From: DASSUW01 sp035706585
GTDB taxonomy: Bacteria > Actinomycetota > Thermoleophilia > Solirubrobacterales > Solirubrobacteraceae
Direction of reading: 5' to 3'
Assembly: GCA_035706585.1 (NCBI GenBank)
Contig: DASSUW010000489.1
Span: 1-11,597, forward strand
DNA: 11,597 nucleotides
Below, in pieces: positions 1-6,340 of the stretch. Both the position numbers and the translations under genes were made by a program. The notes under the pieces were generated by a model that had not been told where the DNA came from, made no database searches, and was given only the letters and a program-made list of their open reading frames with translations. The first letter of the stretch is position 1. Each line of letters opens with the position of its first letter.

Positions 1-17
1 CCCGGAAAGGAGGAGCC

Positions 18-611
18 ATGCAGATCCGCGTCACAACCCCTAGCGGAGGCGATTCCGGATTCGTCGTCCGCGAAGTCCCGCGCGACCGGCCCGACGTCGC
101 CTCGTACTGGTGGCTGTGGCTGGTTGCCGGCATCGCGTGGACGATCGCGTCGATCGTGATCCTGCAGTTCGACGGCGCCTCGGTGGCCACGGTCGGCGTG
201 ATCGTCGGCGTCATGTTCGCCTTCGCGGCCGTGCAGCAGCTCCTGCTCGCGCTGGTGGCCGACAGCCTGCGCTGGCTGTGGGCGCTGTTCGGAGTGCTGT
301 TCGGCGCCGCCGCCGTCATCTGCTTCATCAACCCGGAGAACACGTTCGCCGCGCTGGCCGACATCCTCGGCTTCGTGTTCCTGGGCGTCGGAGTCTGGTG
401 GACGATCAGGGCGTTCCTGATGAAGGCCGTCAGCTCGACCTGGTGGCTCGACCTGGTCGCCGGGATCCTGATGCTCGCGCTCGCGTTCTGGACGAGCGGC
501 CAGTTCTTCATCGAGAAGGCCTACACGCTGCTCGTGTTCGCCGGGATCTGGGCCTTGATGCACGGCATCACCGACGTGGTCGCCGCCTTCCGCCTGCGCA
601 GCACACGCTGA
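18..611 (+). CDS. HdeD/DUF308-family membrane protein
   Basis: This 197-aa integral membrane protein belongs to the HdeD-like (DUF308) group. HdeD in enterobacteria is linked to acid resistance, but most actinobacterial members have no assigned function. A polar N-terminus of about 29 residues is followed by six hydrophobic segments at roughly 31-50, 56-80, 85-104, 110-131, 141-159 and 166-190. The layout is the repeated helix-pair pattern of the family, with the typical W-W-x-x-x-x-x-G-I start of a helix pair (near 31-39 and again at 142-150). The start is secured by a near-perfect AAAGGAGG at 6-13. The gene converges on the DUF779-aldehyde dehydrogenase pair with only 13 nt between stops, so it is not in that operon. 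Any upstream promoter lies outside the window. The family call comes from helix pattern and overall resemblance; a stress role is inference. Confidence 0.82.
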   Translation: MQIRVTTPSGGDSGFVVREVPRDRPDVASYWWLWLVAGIAWTIASIVILQFDGASVATVGVIVGVMFAFAAVQQLLLALVADSLRWLWALFGVLFGAAAVICFINPENTFAALADILGFVFLGVGVWWTIRAFLMKAVSSTWWLDLVAGILMLALAFWTSGQFFIEKAYTLLVFAGIWALMHGITDVVAAFRLRSTR

Positions 612-624
612 CGGCCGGCCGCCG

Positions 625-960
625 TCAAGGGGCGGCGCGGCACGTCGCCGCGCCGCTCCGGACGACGAAATGAGCGTCCTCGGGCCCGAGCGAGAAGCCC
701 TCCGGCGGCCCCGGCGCGACGTCGAGAACGAAGTCGGGACGGCCCCAGCGCTCGTACATGTCGGCGTCGATGTAGAACGGCACGCCGCCGGGGGCGCCGA
801 GCAGCACGTCGCCCGCCGCGACGGGCAGCTCGTCCTTCAGGAGGCAGATCGGGGAGCTGCCGTCACAGCAGCCCCCCGACTGGAACAGCTCCAGTGGGCC
901 ATGCGCGGCGCCGAGGCGAGCGATCGCCTCGAGCGCCGCTGCGGTGGCCGTCACGCCCAT
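625..960 (-). CDS. DUF779 protein, partner gene of aldehyde dehydrogenase
   Basis: This 111-aa soluble protein has no signal peptide or membrane segment. It matches the DUF779 family by its S-G-G-C-C-D-G-S motif (Cys31-Cys32) followed by P-I-C (Cys39), and by the later F-Y-I-D-x-x-x-Y-E segment (about 62-70) and D-F-V-L-D-V-A-P-G block (76-84). DUF779 proteins have no known biochemical role but are repeatedly found beside NAD-dependent aldehyde dehydrogenases, as here. The start lies only 4 nt past the aldehyde dehydrogenase stop, so the two are almost certainly cotranscribed and probably translationally coupled; the SD is weak. The clustered cysteines could bind a metal or act in redox protection of the dehydrogenase's catalytic cysteine, but that is speculation. 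The extra Cys107 near the C-terminus is not clearly part of the core motif. Confidence 0.85.
   Translation of the reverse strand: MGVTATAAALEAIARLGAAHGPLELFQSGGCCDGSSPICLLKDELPVAAGDVLLGAPGGVPFYIDADMYERWGRPDFVLDVAPGPPEGFSLGPEDAHFVVRSGAATCRAAP
632..656. terminator. Hairpin between convergent HdeD and DUF779 genes
   Basis: A perfect 10-bp GC-only stem (GCGGCGCGGC at 632-641 with GCCGCGCCGC at 647-656) closes a 5-nt loop, ACGTC. It lies 20 nt past the HdeD stop and inside the last codons of the oppositely oriented DUF779 gene. No T-run follows on either side, so it is not a textbook intrinsic terminator. Strong GC hairpins without U-tracts are often assumed to stop transcription in high-GC actinobacteria. 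It could serve both convergent genes or simply be coding sequence of high GC content. Confidence 0.45.
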
Positions 961-964
961 CGGC

Positions 965-2503
965 CTAGAAGAACCCCATCGGGTTCGGGTCGTAGCTCAC
1001 CAGCAGGCACTTGGTCTGCGTGTAGTGCTCGAGCATCTGCCGGTGGTTCTCGCGCCCGACGCCGGAGGCCTTGTAGCCGCCGAACGCCGCGTGCGCCGGG
1101 TAGTGGTGGTAGCAGTTCGTCCACACCCGGCCGGCCTTGATCGCCCGGCCGAGGCGGAAGGCACGGGCGCCGTCGCGCGTCCACACGCCGGCGCCGAGGC
1201 CGTACAACGTGTCGTTGGCGATCGCCAGCGCCTCGGCCTCGTCCTTGAACGTCGTCACGGCCAGCACCGGCCCGAAGATCTCCTCCTGGAAGACCCGCAT
1301 GCCGTTGTGGCCCTTGAGCACGGTCGGCTGGAAGTAGTACCCGCCGGCCAGCTCACCGTCGAGCTGCGCGCGCTCGCCGCCGATCAGCACCTCGGCGCCT
1401 TCGTCGCGGCCGATCTTCACGTAGCTCTCGATCTTCTCGAGCTGCGCCTGGGAGACCTGGGCGCCGATCATCGTCTCGATGTCGAGCGGGTCGCCCTGGC
1501 GGATCGCCTCGATGCGCTCGAGGCAGCGGCCCATGAACTCGTCGTAGATCGACTCCTGGATCAGTGCGCGCGACGGGCAGGTGCAGACCTCACCCTTGTT
1601 GAACGCGTACAGGACCAGGCCCTCGACCGCCTTGTCGAGGAACGCGTCGTCGGCCGCCATGACGTCCTCGAAGAAGATGTTCGGGGACTTGCCGCCGAGC
1701 TCGGTCGTCGACGGGATCAGGTTCTGCGCGGCGTAGGTCATGATCAGCCGGCCGGTCACCGTCTCGCCGGTGAACGCGACCTTCGCGATGCGCTTGTTCG
1801 ACGCGAGCGCCTTGCCGATCTCGGCGCCGGGACCGTTGACCACGTTCAGCACGCCCGGCGGGATCAGCTCGCCGATCACCTCGAGCAGCTTGAGGATCGA
1901 CCACGGCGTCGGGCTCGCGGGCTTGACCACCGTGCAGTTGCCGGCGGCCAGGGCCGGGGCGATCTTCCACGCCGCCATCAGCAGCGGGAAGTTGAACGGG
2001 ATGATCTGACCGACGACGCCGAGCGGCTCGTGGAAGTGGTACGCGTAGGTCTGCCCGTCGATCTCCGAGATCCGGCCCTCCTCCGAGCGCGCCGCGCCCG
2101 CGAAGTACCGGAAGTGGTCGATCGCCAGCGGGAGGTCGGCGTTGAGCGTCTCCCGGACCGGCTTGCCGTTCTCGTAGCTCTCGGCGACCGCGAGCATCTC
2201 GAGGTTGGCCTCCATCGCGTCGGCCACGGCGTTGAGCACCGCCGCGCGCTCCGCGGGCGACCGCGCAGCCCAGTCGTCCTTGGCCGCGTGCGCCGCATCG
2301 AGCGCGAGCTCGACGTCGGCCGGCGCCGACGACGCCACCTCGCAGAACGGCTTTCCCGTCCCGGGAGAGACGTTCGCTCGATAGCGGCCTGTGGTCGGCG
2401 GCACCCACGCGCCGCCGATGAAGTTGTCGTAGCGGTCCTTCAATCGCACCGGGCTGCCGGGTTGCCCCGGAGCCGCGTAGGTCTGCCGTTCCGCAATTGC
2501 CAT
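965..2503 (-). CDS. NAD-dependent aldehyde dehydrogenase (AcoD/ExaC-like)
   Basis: This 512-aa enzyme is of normal length for the aldehyde dehydrogenase superfamily and oxidises an aldehyde to the acid with NAD(P)+. Visible motifs are P-F-N-F-P with oxyanion Asn171, V-V-K-P-A with cofactor-contact Lys194, F-T-G-E-T (244-248), catalytic-base Glu268 in T-E-L-G-G-K, nucleophile Cys307 in G-E-V-C-T-C-P-S-R, and E-E-I-F-G-P-V (407-413). The C-T-C-P-S-R form of the active-site motif is typical of the acetaldehyde dehydrogenase group (AcoD, ExaC, AldB). Short-chain aldehydes are therefore the likely substrates. There is no signal peptide, so it is cytosolic. I chose the ATG at 2503 because AAAGGAG lies at 2510-2516, at good spacing, and the family-like sequence begins there; the frame stays open upstream to 2749 but encodes arginine-rich non-family sequence. 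It is first in a two-gene unit with DUF779 and is divergent from an alcohol dehydrogenase that could supply its substrate. Confidence 0.95.
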   Translation of the reverse strand: MAIAERQTYAAPGQPGSPVRLKDRYDNFIGGAWVPPTTGRYRANVSPGTGKPFCEVASSAPADVELALDAAHAAKDDWAARSPAERAAVLNAVADAMEANLEMLAVAESYENGKPVRETLNADLPLAIDHFRYFAGAARSEEGRISEIDGQTYAYHFHEPLGVVGQIIPFNFPLLMAAWKIAPALAAGNCTVVKPASPTPWSILKLLEVIGELIPPGVLNVVNGPGAEIGKALASNKRIAKVAFTGETVTGRLIMTYAAQNLIPSTTELGGKSPNIFFEDVMAADDAFLDKAVEGLVLYAFNKGEVCTCPSRALIQESIYDEFMGRCLERIEAIRQGDPLDIETMIGAQVSQAQLEKIESYVKIGRDEGAEVLIGGERAQLDGELAGGYYFQPTVLKGHNGMRVFQEEIFGPVLAVTTFKDEAEALAIANDTLYGLGAGVWTRDGARAFRLGRAIKAGRVWTNCYHHYPAHAAFGGYKASGVGRENHRQMLEHYTQTKCLLVSYDPNPMGFF

Positions 2504-2601
2504 GGGAGCTCCTTTCACTCGCTCGTGAGCGGAAGGCGAATGTCGCACCGCGCGCCTGCGAATCCATCCGGGGCGAGTCCTCCACCGGCGTCGCGGTGAA
2601 G

Positions 2602-2636
2602 TACGGAGCGTGCGCGGAGCCGGTCCGGCCTCCGTA
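2602..2636. repeat. Interrupted inverted repeat in divergent region
   Basis: Perfect 7-nt outer arms TACGGAG (2602-2608) and CTCCGTA (2630-2636) enclose a second, imperfect dyad, GGAGCCGG/CCGGCCTCC (2616-2633), around one central T. The element sits near the middle of the divergent dehydrogenase intergenic region, where an operator for a shared regulator would be expected. It may be an operator or just GC-rich coincidence. Confidence 0.4.
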
Positions 2637-2641
2637 GTCCT

Positions 2642-2684
2642 CCGGCGCCCGCGTACGGCGTCGGGCGGATGTACCGGCGCCCGC
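2642..2684. repeat. 11-bp direct repeat, 32-bp period
   Basis: CCGGCGCCCGC occurs exactly at 2642-2652 and again at 2674-2684. The 32-bp spacing is close to three helical turns, which would place two bound proteins on the same DNA face upstream of the alcohol dehydrogenase. The motif is composed only of G and C, so chance recurrence cannot be excluded. Confidence 0.35.
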
Positions 2685-2717
2685 CTGCCACGAGCATCGC
2701 AGCGAGCGTTCACGACC

Positions 2718-2723
2718 AGGAGG
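2718..2723 (+). promoter_or_regulatory. Ribosome-binding site deciding the ADH start
   Basis: A perfect AGGAGG sits 8 nt before the ATG at 2732. It fixes this start against an in-frame ATG at 2669, which would add 21 residues unlike the family and lacks such a site. Confidence 0.85.
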
Positions 2724-2731
2724 TAGACCCG

Positions 2732-3847
2732 ATGTCGACCACCGTCCACCCCGACGCGCGCGCTGCCGACGCTGCTTCAGGCACGATGCGCGCGGCCGTT
2801 TTCGAGCGTCCGGGCAGGATCGCCCTGCACGAGCGGCCCATGCCCTCCTGCGGCCCCAACGACGCGATCGTCCGTGTCGCCATGACCACGATCTGCGGAA
2901 CCGACGTCCACATCCTGCGCGGCGAGTATCCGGTCGCGCCGGGCCGCATCGTCGGTCACGAGCCGGTCGGCGTGATCCACGAGCTCGGCTCGGCCGTGAG
3001 CGGCTATGCGGTCGGCGACCGCGTCCTCGTCGGCGCCATCACCCCGTGCGGGACGTGCTTCTTCTGCCAGAACCACGTCGAGGCGCAGTGCTCCGGCCAC
3101 ACGGACGAGTGGGAGATGATCGGCGGCTGGCGGCTCGGCAACTCCGCCGACGGCGTGCAGGCCGACTACTTCCGCGTCCCGTTCGCGCAGGCGAACCTGG
3201 CGAAGATCCCCGACGACCTGAGCGACGAGCAGTGCCTGCTGCTCGCCGACATCGCGTCCACCGGCATCTCGGCCGCCGAGAGCGCGCAGGTGCGCATCGG
3301 CCAGACCGTCGCGGTCTTCGCCCAGGGACCGATCGGGCTGTGCGCGACGGCGGGCGCCCGGCTCAAGGGCGCGGCGCTGATCATCGGCGTCGACGCGATC
3401 GAGGGCCGCCTGCAGCTGTCGCGCGAGATGGGCGCCGACGAGGTCGTCGACTTCACGCAGGAGGACCCCGTCGCCGCGATCAAGCGCCTCACCGGCGGCC
3501 GCGGCGTGGACGTGGCGATCGAGGCGCTCGGCAAGCAGGACACGTTCCAGTGGTGCCTGGAGGCCACGCGGCCGGGCGGCGTCGTGTCGAGCCTCGGCGT
3601 CTACGGCGGCAAGCTCGAGATCCCGGTCGAGCCGTTCGTCTACGGCATCGGCGACAAGCGCATCGTCACGACGCTGTGCCCGGGGGGCAAGGAGCGCATG
3701 CGGACGCTGATGGAGCTCGTGCGCCACGGCAAGCTCGACCTGTCGAAGCTGATCACGCACCGCTTCACGCTCGACCAGATCGAGGAGGCCTACGACCTGT
3801 TCAGCAACCAGCGCGACGGCGTCGTGAAGGTCGCGATCACGCCGTGA
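2732..3847 (+). CDS. Zinc-dependent alcohol dehydrogenase (secondary-alcohol type)
   Basis: This 371-aa medium-chain dehydrogenase/reductase interconverts an alcohol and its aldehyde or ketone. Catalytic-zinc ligands are visible as Cys55 (I-C-G-T-D-V-H), His76 with Glu77 (G-H-E-P) and Asp173 (L-A-D-I-A-S-T-G). Cys106, Cys109, Cys112 and Cys120 form a structural-zinc lobe. The Rossmann glycines are at 199-202 (G-P-I-G). G-G-W-R-L-G-N, L-C-P-G-G and D-L-S-K-L-I-T-H resemble the clostridial secondary alcohol dehydrogenases. Asp221, at the end of the second Rossmann strand, occupies the place where NADP enzymes have a small residue, suggesting NAD+ preference. The first 18 residues are a non-conserved polar extension before M-R-A-A-V-F; the AGGAGG site supports including it. 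The gene is divergent from aldehyde dehydrogenase, which would take the next oxidation step. Its true substrate is unknown. Confidence 0.93.
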   Translation: MSTTVHPDARAADAASGTMRAAVFERPGRIALHERPMPSCGPNDAIVRVAMTTICGTDVHILRGEYPVAPGRIVGHEPVGVIHELGSAVSGYAVGDRVLVGAITPCGTCFFCQNHVEAQCSGHTDEWEMIGGWRLGNSADGVQADYFRVPFAQANLAKIPDDLSDEQCLLLADIASTGISAAESAQVRIGQTVAVFAQGPIGLCATAGARLKGAALIIGVDAIEGRLQLSREMGADEVVDFTQEDPVAAIKRLTGGRGVDVAIEALGKQDTFQWCLEATRPGGVVSSLGVYGGKLEIPVEPFVYGIGDKRIVTTLCPGGKERMRTLMELVRHGKLDLSKLITHRFTLDQIEEAYDLFSNQRDGVVKVAITP

Positions 3848-3851
3848 GCGC

Positions 3852-3926
3852 GCGTGGTGCCCGCCGCCTCAGGCGGCGGGCACCAGCGAGTATGGGCGTG
3901 GTGCCCGCCGCCTCAGGCGGGCACCA
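3852..3926. repeat. Tandem duplication of a terminator hairpin
   Basis: Two copies of one hairpin unit start at 3852 and 3896, a 44-bp period. Their first 25 nt are identical (3852-3876 and 3896-3920). The first copy then has an extra CGG before both resume with GCACCA, so the units are 34 and 31 nt. The second overlaps the 3' end of the Usp coding sequence, whereas the first is wholly non-coding. This suggests one arose by copying the other. Confidence 0.8.
3856..3884. terminator. Strong terminator hairpin after ADH
   Basis: A perfect 13-bp stem (GGTGCCCGCCGCC at 3856-3868, GGCGGCGGGCACC at 3872-3884) has a TCA loop and begins 8 nt after the alcohol dehydrogenase stop. There is no T-run. 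Being symmetrical it could also stop read-through from the convergent Usp gene. Confidence 0.7.
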
Positions 3927-3928
3927 CG
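3897..3928. terminator. Second hairpin spanning the Usp stop codon
   Basis: A perfect 13-bp stem (CGTGGTGCCCGCC at 3897-3909, GGCGGGCACCACG at 3916-3928) has the 6-nt loop GCCTCA. The right arm encodes the last codons of the minus-strand Usp gene and its TGA stop (3915-3913) lies in the loop. It is a near copy of the preceding hairpin, three bases shorter. It probably terminates Usp, backs up termination of the alcohol dehydrogenase, or both. Confidence 0.65.
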
Positions 3929-4380
3929 AGCACGGGCCGGTGCGCGTGGTGCAGGATGCCCGCCGCCGTGCTGCCGAGCACGGCGGACACGGCACGCGAC
4001 CGGCCGCGGGTGCCGGCGACGACGGCCTCCGCGTCGATCGCTGCGGCGCAGTCCACGAGCGCCCGCCACGGCGCGCCGTCGCCGCGGATGGCACGGGCTT
4101 CGGCCGCGAGGCCGGCGTCCGCGGCCAGCAGAGCGCCCGTGCGTGCGATCCCTTCGGCACGCTCGCGCTCCTTGATGTCGAGTGCCCGCGCCCCCTCGTA
4201 CACCAGCGGCCGCGGGGCCGCGATGGAGGCCGCGGCAGCGGCGGGCGCGACCGGACTCCACACGCACGCGACGACGGCGGCACGCGGTCCGAACAACGCG
4301 CCCGCGCGCTCGATCGCGACGCGCGCGTGCTCGGAGCCGTCGTACGCGATCAGGATCGGCCTCGCGGTGGGATCGGGCAT
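3913..4380 (-). CDS. Universal stress protein, UspA family, ATP-binding type
   Basis: This 155-aa single-domain protein is of usual length for the family. The N-terminal strand I-L-I-A-Y-D-G-S (9-16) carries the conserved Asp14. The C-terminal nucleotide loop fits G-x2-G-x9-G-S exactly: Gly123, Gly126, Gly136, Ser137. It should therefore bind ATP, unlike UspA proper. The protein ends with the typical R-P-V-L-V-V-P. An alanine/proline-rich insert lies at about 44-57. Usp proteins are cytosolic and respond to starvation, hypoxia or envelope stress; the specific trigger here is unknown. The gene is convergent with the alcohol dehydrogenase and divergent from the ABC-2 ATPase. No clear SD precedes the ATG at 4380, but a TAGCGT hexamer lies 9 nt upstream, which fits a near-leaderless transcript. 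Confidence 0.92.
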   Translation of the reverse strand: MPDPTARPILIAYDGSEHARVAIERAGALFGPRAAVVACVWSPVAPAAAAASIAAPRPLVYEGARALDIKERERAEGIARTGALLAADAGLAAEARAIRGDGAPWRALVDCAAAIDAEAVVAGTRGRSRAVSAVLGSTAAGILHHAHRPVLVVPA

Positions 4381-4389
4381 CGTGGCTCG

Positions 4390-4395
4390 ACGCTA
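4390..4395 (-). promoter_or_regulatory. Candidate -10 of Usp gene
   Basis: On the minus strand TAGCGT (TAnnnT form) lies 9 nt before the Usp ATG, which would put the transcription start within a few bases of the start codon. There is no SD and no convincing -35. This is suggestive only. Confidence 0.35.
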
Positions 4396-4507
4396 GCCGC
4401 CGTGCGGCCGGAAGCCATCGGGGCGGTGCCGCGCAGCGGCGCGGACAACTACTGATCGGCACGCGTGCGCGCCCCGATGTCCGCGTCGGGGCGGGCGACG
4501 ATGATCG

Positions 4508-4513
4508 TAGTGT
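4508..4513 (+). promoter_or_regulatory. Candidate -10 of leaderless ABC-2 operon
   Basis: TAGTGT (TAnnnT form) ends 7 nt before the ATG at 4521, so the expected start point falls at or next to the A of the start codon. No SD precedes this ATG. Together these fit leaderless initiation, common in actinobacteria. The -35 region (around 4485-4490) is poor. Confidence 0.4.
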
Positions 4514-4520
4514 GCTGACG

Positions 4521-5447
4521 ATGCCGCGACCGCAGCGAGCCGATGCGCGTGCCGCGACGGCGGCGATCGAGACGCGTGGCCTGACCAAGCGGTACGGGCG
4601 CGCACGCGGCATCGACGACGTCACGCTCATCGTCGAGCCCGGCGAGGTGTTCGGCTTCCTCGGCCCGAACGGAGCCGGCAAGACGACCACGATCCGCACG
4701 CTCATGGGCCTGCTGCGGCCGACGGCCGGGACCGCGCTCATCCTCGGCGCGGACACCGTGCGCGACGGCGTCCGCGCGCGGTCGCAGGCCGGCTTCCTTC
4801 CCGGCGACTTCGACTTCGACCCGCGCGTGACGGGCGGCGAGCTGCTCGACCTGCTCGCGGACCTGCGCGGCGTCACCGACCGCAGCTTCGCCGCTGAGCT
4901 CGCGCGGCGCTTCGCTGCCGAGCTGCACCGGCCGCTCGGCGCCCTGTCCCGCGGCAACCGGCAGAAGATCGGCCTGATCCAGGCGCTCGCCCACCGGCCG
5001 CCCGTGGTCGTCATGGACGAGCCGACGAGCGGTCTGGACCCGCTCATGCAGGAGGAGTTCGAGCGGCTCGTCGACGAGCTGCGCGCCGCCGGCACGACCG
5101 TCTTCCTGTCGTCGCACAACCTCGACGAGGTCGAGCGGATGTGCGACCGCGTCGGCATCCTGCGCGACGGACGGCTCGTTGCCGTCGAATCCGTCGACAC
5201 GCTCACGGGACGGGCGCTGCGCCGCGTCGTCGTGACGTTCGCCGCCGGCAGCGGCCCGACGCACGAGCTCGCCGGCATCGCCGGCGTCGCCGACCTGCGG
5301 ACGCACGGCCGGCGGCTCGTGTTCACCACCGCTGGCGACATCGACCCGGTCCTGCGCGTGCTCGCCGGTCACCACGTCCTCGACCTCGAGGTGACGCGAC
5401 CGTCGCTGGAGGACTCGTTCGCCGCGTACTTCGGGGAGTCGCGATGA
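4521..5447 (+). CDS. ABC-2 type exporter ATP-binding subunit
   Basis: This 308-aa ATPase energises export through the adjoining permease. Walker A is G-P-N-G-A-G-K-T-T (48-56), the signature is L-S-R-G-N (142-146), Walker B is V-V-V-M-D-E (162-167) and the switch histidine is His199 in S-S-H-N-L-D-E. The L-S-R-G-N-R-Q-K form and the roughly 85-residue tail after the H-loop are typical of drug or lipid exporters of the BcrA/YxlF type, and the tail ends with the usual S-L-E-D-x-F-x-x-Y. An in-frame GTG at 4512 would add only three residues. Longer upstream extensions run antisense through the Usp gene and are not supported. The ATG is SD-less. The substrate cannot be told from the sequence. Confidence 0.92.
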   Translation: MPRPQRADARAATAAIETRGLTKRYGRARGIDDVTLIVEPGEVFGFLGPNGAGKTTTIRTLMGLLRPTAGTALILGADTVRDGVRARSQAGFLPGDFDFDPRVTGGELLDLLADLRGVTDRSFAAELARRFAAELHRPLGALSRGNRQKIGLIQALAHRPPVVVMDEPTSGLDPLMQEEFERLVDELRAAGTTVFLSSHNLDEVERMCDRVGILRDGRLVAVESVDTLTGRALRRVVVTFAAGSGPTHELAGIAGVADLRTHGRRLVFTTAGDIDPVLRVLAGHHVLDLEVTRPSLEDSFAAYFGESR

Positions 5448-6244
5448 CGCCTCCGGCACGGATCGCGACCTACGCGACGCGGCGGCTGCGCTACGCCCCG
5501 CTCGCGTGGGGCCTGCCGCTCGGACTGCTGTGCCTGATGATCGTGGCGATCTTTCCGAGCATCAAGGGGACGCCGCAGCTCGAGCAGCTCCTCGACAGCT
5601 ATCCGGAGGCGTTCAAGCAGGCGTTCGGCGTCACGGCGGCGAGCTTGCAGACGATCGAGGGATACCTGGCCGTCGAGGTCTTCAGCCTGATCGCGCCGCT
5701 CGCGACCGCGTACTTCGTGATCCACGCGCTCGCGCGTGCGGTCTGCGGCAGCGAGCAGCGGGGCGTCCTGGACATCGTCCTCAGCGCACCGGTGCGGCGC
5801 TATCACCTGCTCGCAGGCTGGCTCGGCGCCGTCGCCGCGGTGCTCGCCGCGATCCTGCTGGTGATCGGCGTCATCTGCCAGCTCGCCGCGCTGGCGTTCG
5901 GGGTCGACCTCGCGGTCGCGAGCACCGTCGCGGCGATCGCCAATCTCTGGCCGCTGTCCGTGTTCTTCGGCGGCCTGACGCTGCTGCTGGCCGGCCTGTC
6001 GAGCCGTACGCTGGCGGTCACGGGGATCGCGACCGCGACGCTCGTGGCCATGTACTTCCTCGAGGTCCTCGGCAAGCTGTCGAGCGCCGCCGCGACCGTG
6101 GACGGCCTGTCGGCCTTCCACTACTACGGCTCCGCGATCGAGAACGGGATCGACCCGGTCGCGTTCATCGGACTCACCGGCGCGGGGCTGCTCCTCGCCG
6201 CCGCCGGCGCCGCGCTGTTCGAGCGCCGCGACGTGCGCGCGTGA
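5444..6244 (+). CDS. ABC-2 type exporter permease
   Basis: This 266-aa membrane protein has about six helices at roughly 20-38, 76-98, 123-150, 158-184, 189-210 and 237-258. The cytoplasmic segment at 104-122, with E-Q-R-G-V-L-D and L-S-A-P-V-R-R-Y, is the conserved ABC-2 coupling motif. The large loop at 39-75 lies between helices 1 and 2. The start overlaps the ATPase stop as ATGA, and GGGGAG at 5433-5438 serves as its SD, so the two are translationally coupled and form one transporter, probably as an ATPase dimer with a permease dimer. Substrate is unknown; drugs, lipids or peptides are all possible. The next gene follows after 96 nt, so it may be a separate unit. Confidence 0.9.
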   Translation: MTPPARIATYATRRLRYAPLAWGLPLGLLCLMIVAIFPSIKGTPQLEQLLDSYPEAFKQAFGVTAASLQTIEGYLAVEVFSLIAPLATAYFVIHALARAVCGSEQRGVLDIVLSAPVRRYHLLAGWLGAVAAVLAAILLVIGVICQLAALAFGVDLAVASTVAAIANLWPLSVFFGGLTLLLAGLSSRTLAVTGIATATLVAMYFLEVLGKLSSAAATVDGLSAFHYYGSAIENGIDPVAFIGLTGAGLLLAAAGAALFERRDVRA

Positions 6245-6327
6245 TCCGTGTCATCCCGCCGCCGGACAGCGGCAATCCCCGGATGCGGCGGACGCTCTGG
6301 CACGCGACGATCGTGACGGACTCCCCT

Positions 6328-6332
6328 GGAGG
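6328..6332 (+). promoter_or_regulatory. Ribosome-binding site favouring a TTG start
   Basis: GGAGG lies 8 nt before TTG at 6341. The alternative in-frame GTG at 6332 overlaps this site and has no SD of its own, so TTG is the better start for the MacB-type ATPase. Confidence 0.65.
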
Positions 6333-6340
6333 TGATCGCG

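Larger units (their letters stand above)
2504..2731. promoter_or_regulatory. Divergent control region, ALDH/ADH
   Basis: This 228-nt non-coding stretch separates the divergent aldehyde and alcohol dehydrogenase genes and must hold both promoters. It contains a short palindrome-like element (CGCTC-GT-GAGCG, 2520-2531) next to the aldehyde dehydrogenase SD. It also has a 7-bp motif, GCTCGTG, at 2521-2527, which recurs inverted (CACGAGC) at 2689-2695 on the alcohol dehydrogenase side. A larger inverted repeat and an 11-bp direct repeat lie between and are listed separately. No clear -35/-10 pair stands out on either strand. Shared regulation of the two dehydrogenases is inferred from the arrangement. 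Confidence 0.55.

Noticed and set aside
944..2599. 551-codon open frame antisense to the aldehyde dehydrogenase
   Set aside because: Its translation is a low-complexity mix rich in R, A, D and L with no family motif. It mirrors the G/C-biased third positions of the real gene, which shows full catalytic motifs.
2504..2749. N-terminal extension of aldehyde dehydrogenase to an ATG at 2749
   Set aside because: The added 82 residues are arginine-rich and unlike the family, would overlap the divergent alcohol dehydrogenase start, and ignore the good SD at 2510-2516.
3852..3928. CRISPR-like or recombination-site reading of the 25-nt repeats
   Set aside because: There are only two copies, each forming a long perfect hairpin, placed between convergent genes with no cas or integrase gene; termination explains them better.
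4182..4520. Long N-terminal extension of the ABC-2 ATPase
   Set aside because: It would run antisense through the Usp gene and encodes an arginine-rich sequence; ABC homology begins just after 4521.
4944..4958. Non-canonical ABC signature (L-S-R-G-N) as a possible defect
   Set aside because: L-S-K/R-G-N-x-Q-K is a normal variant in ABC-2 exporter ATPases, so it is not a sign of inactivation.
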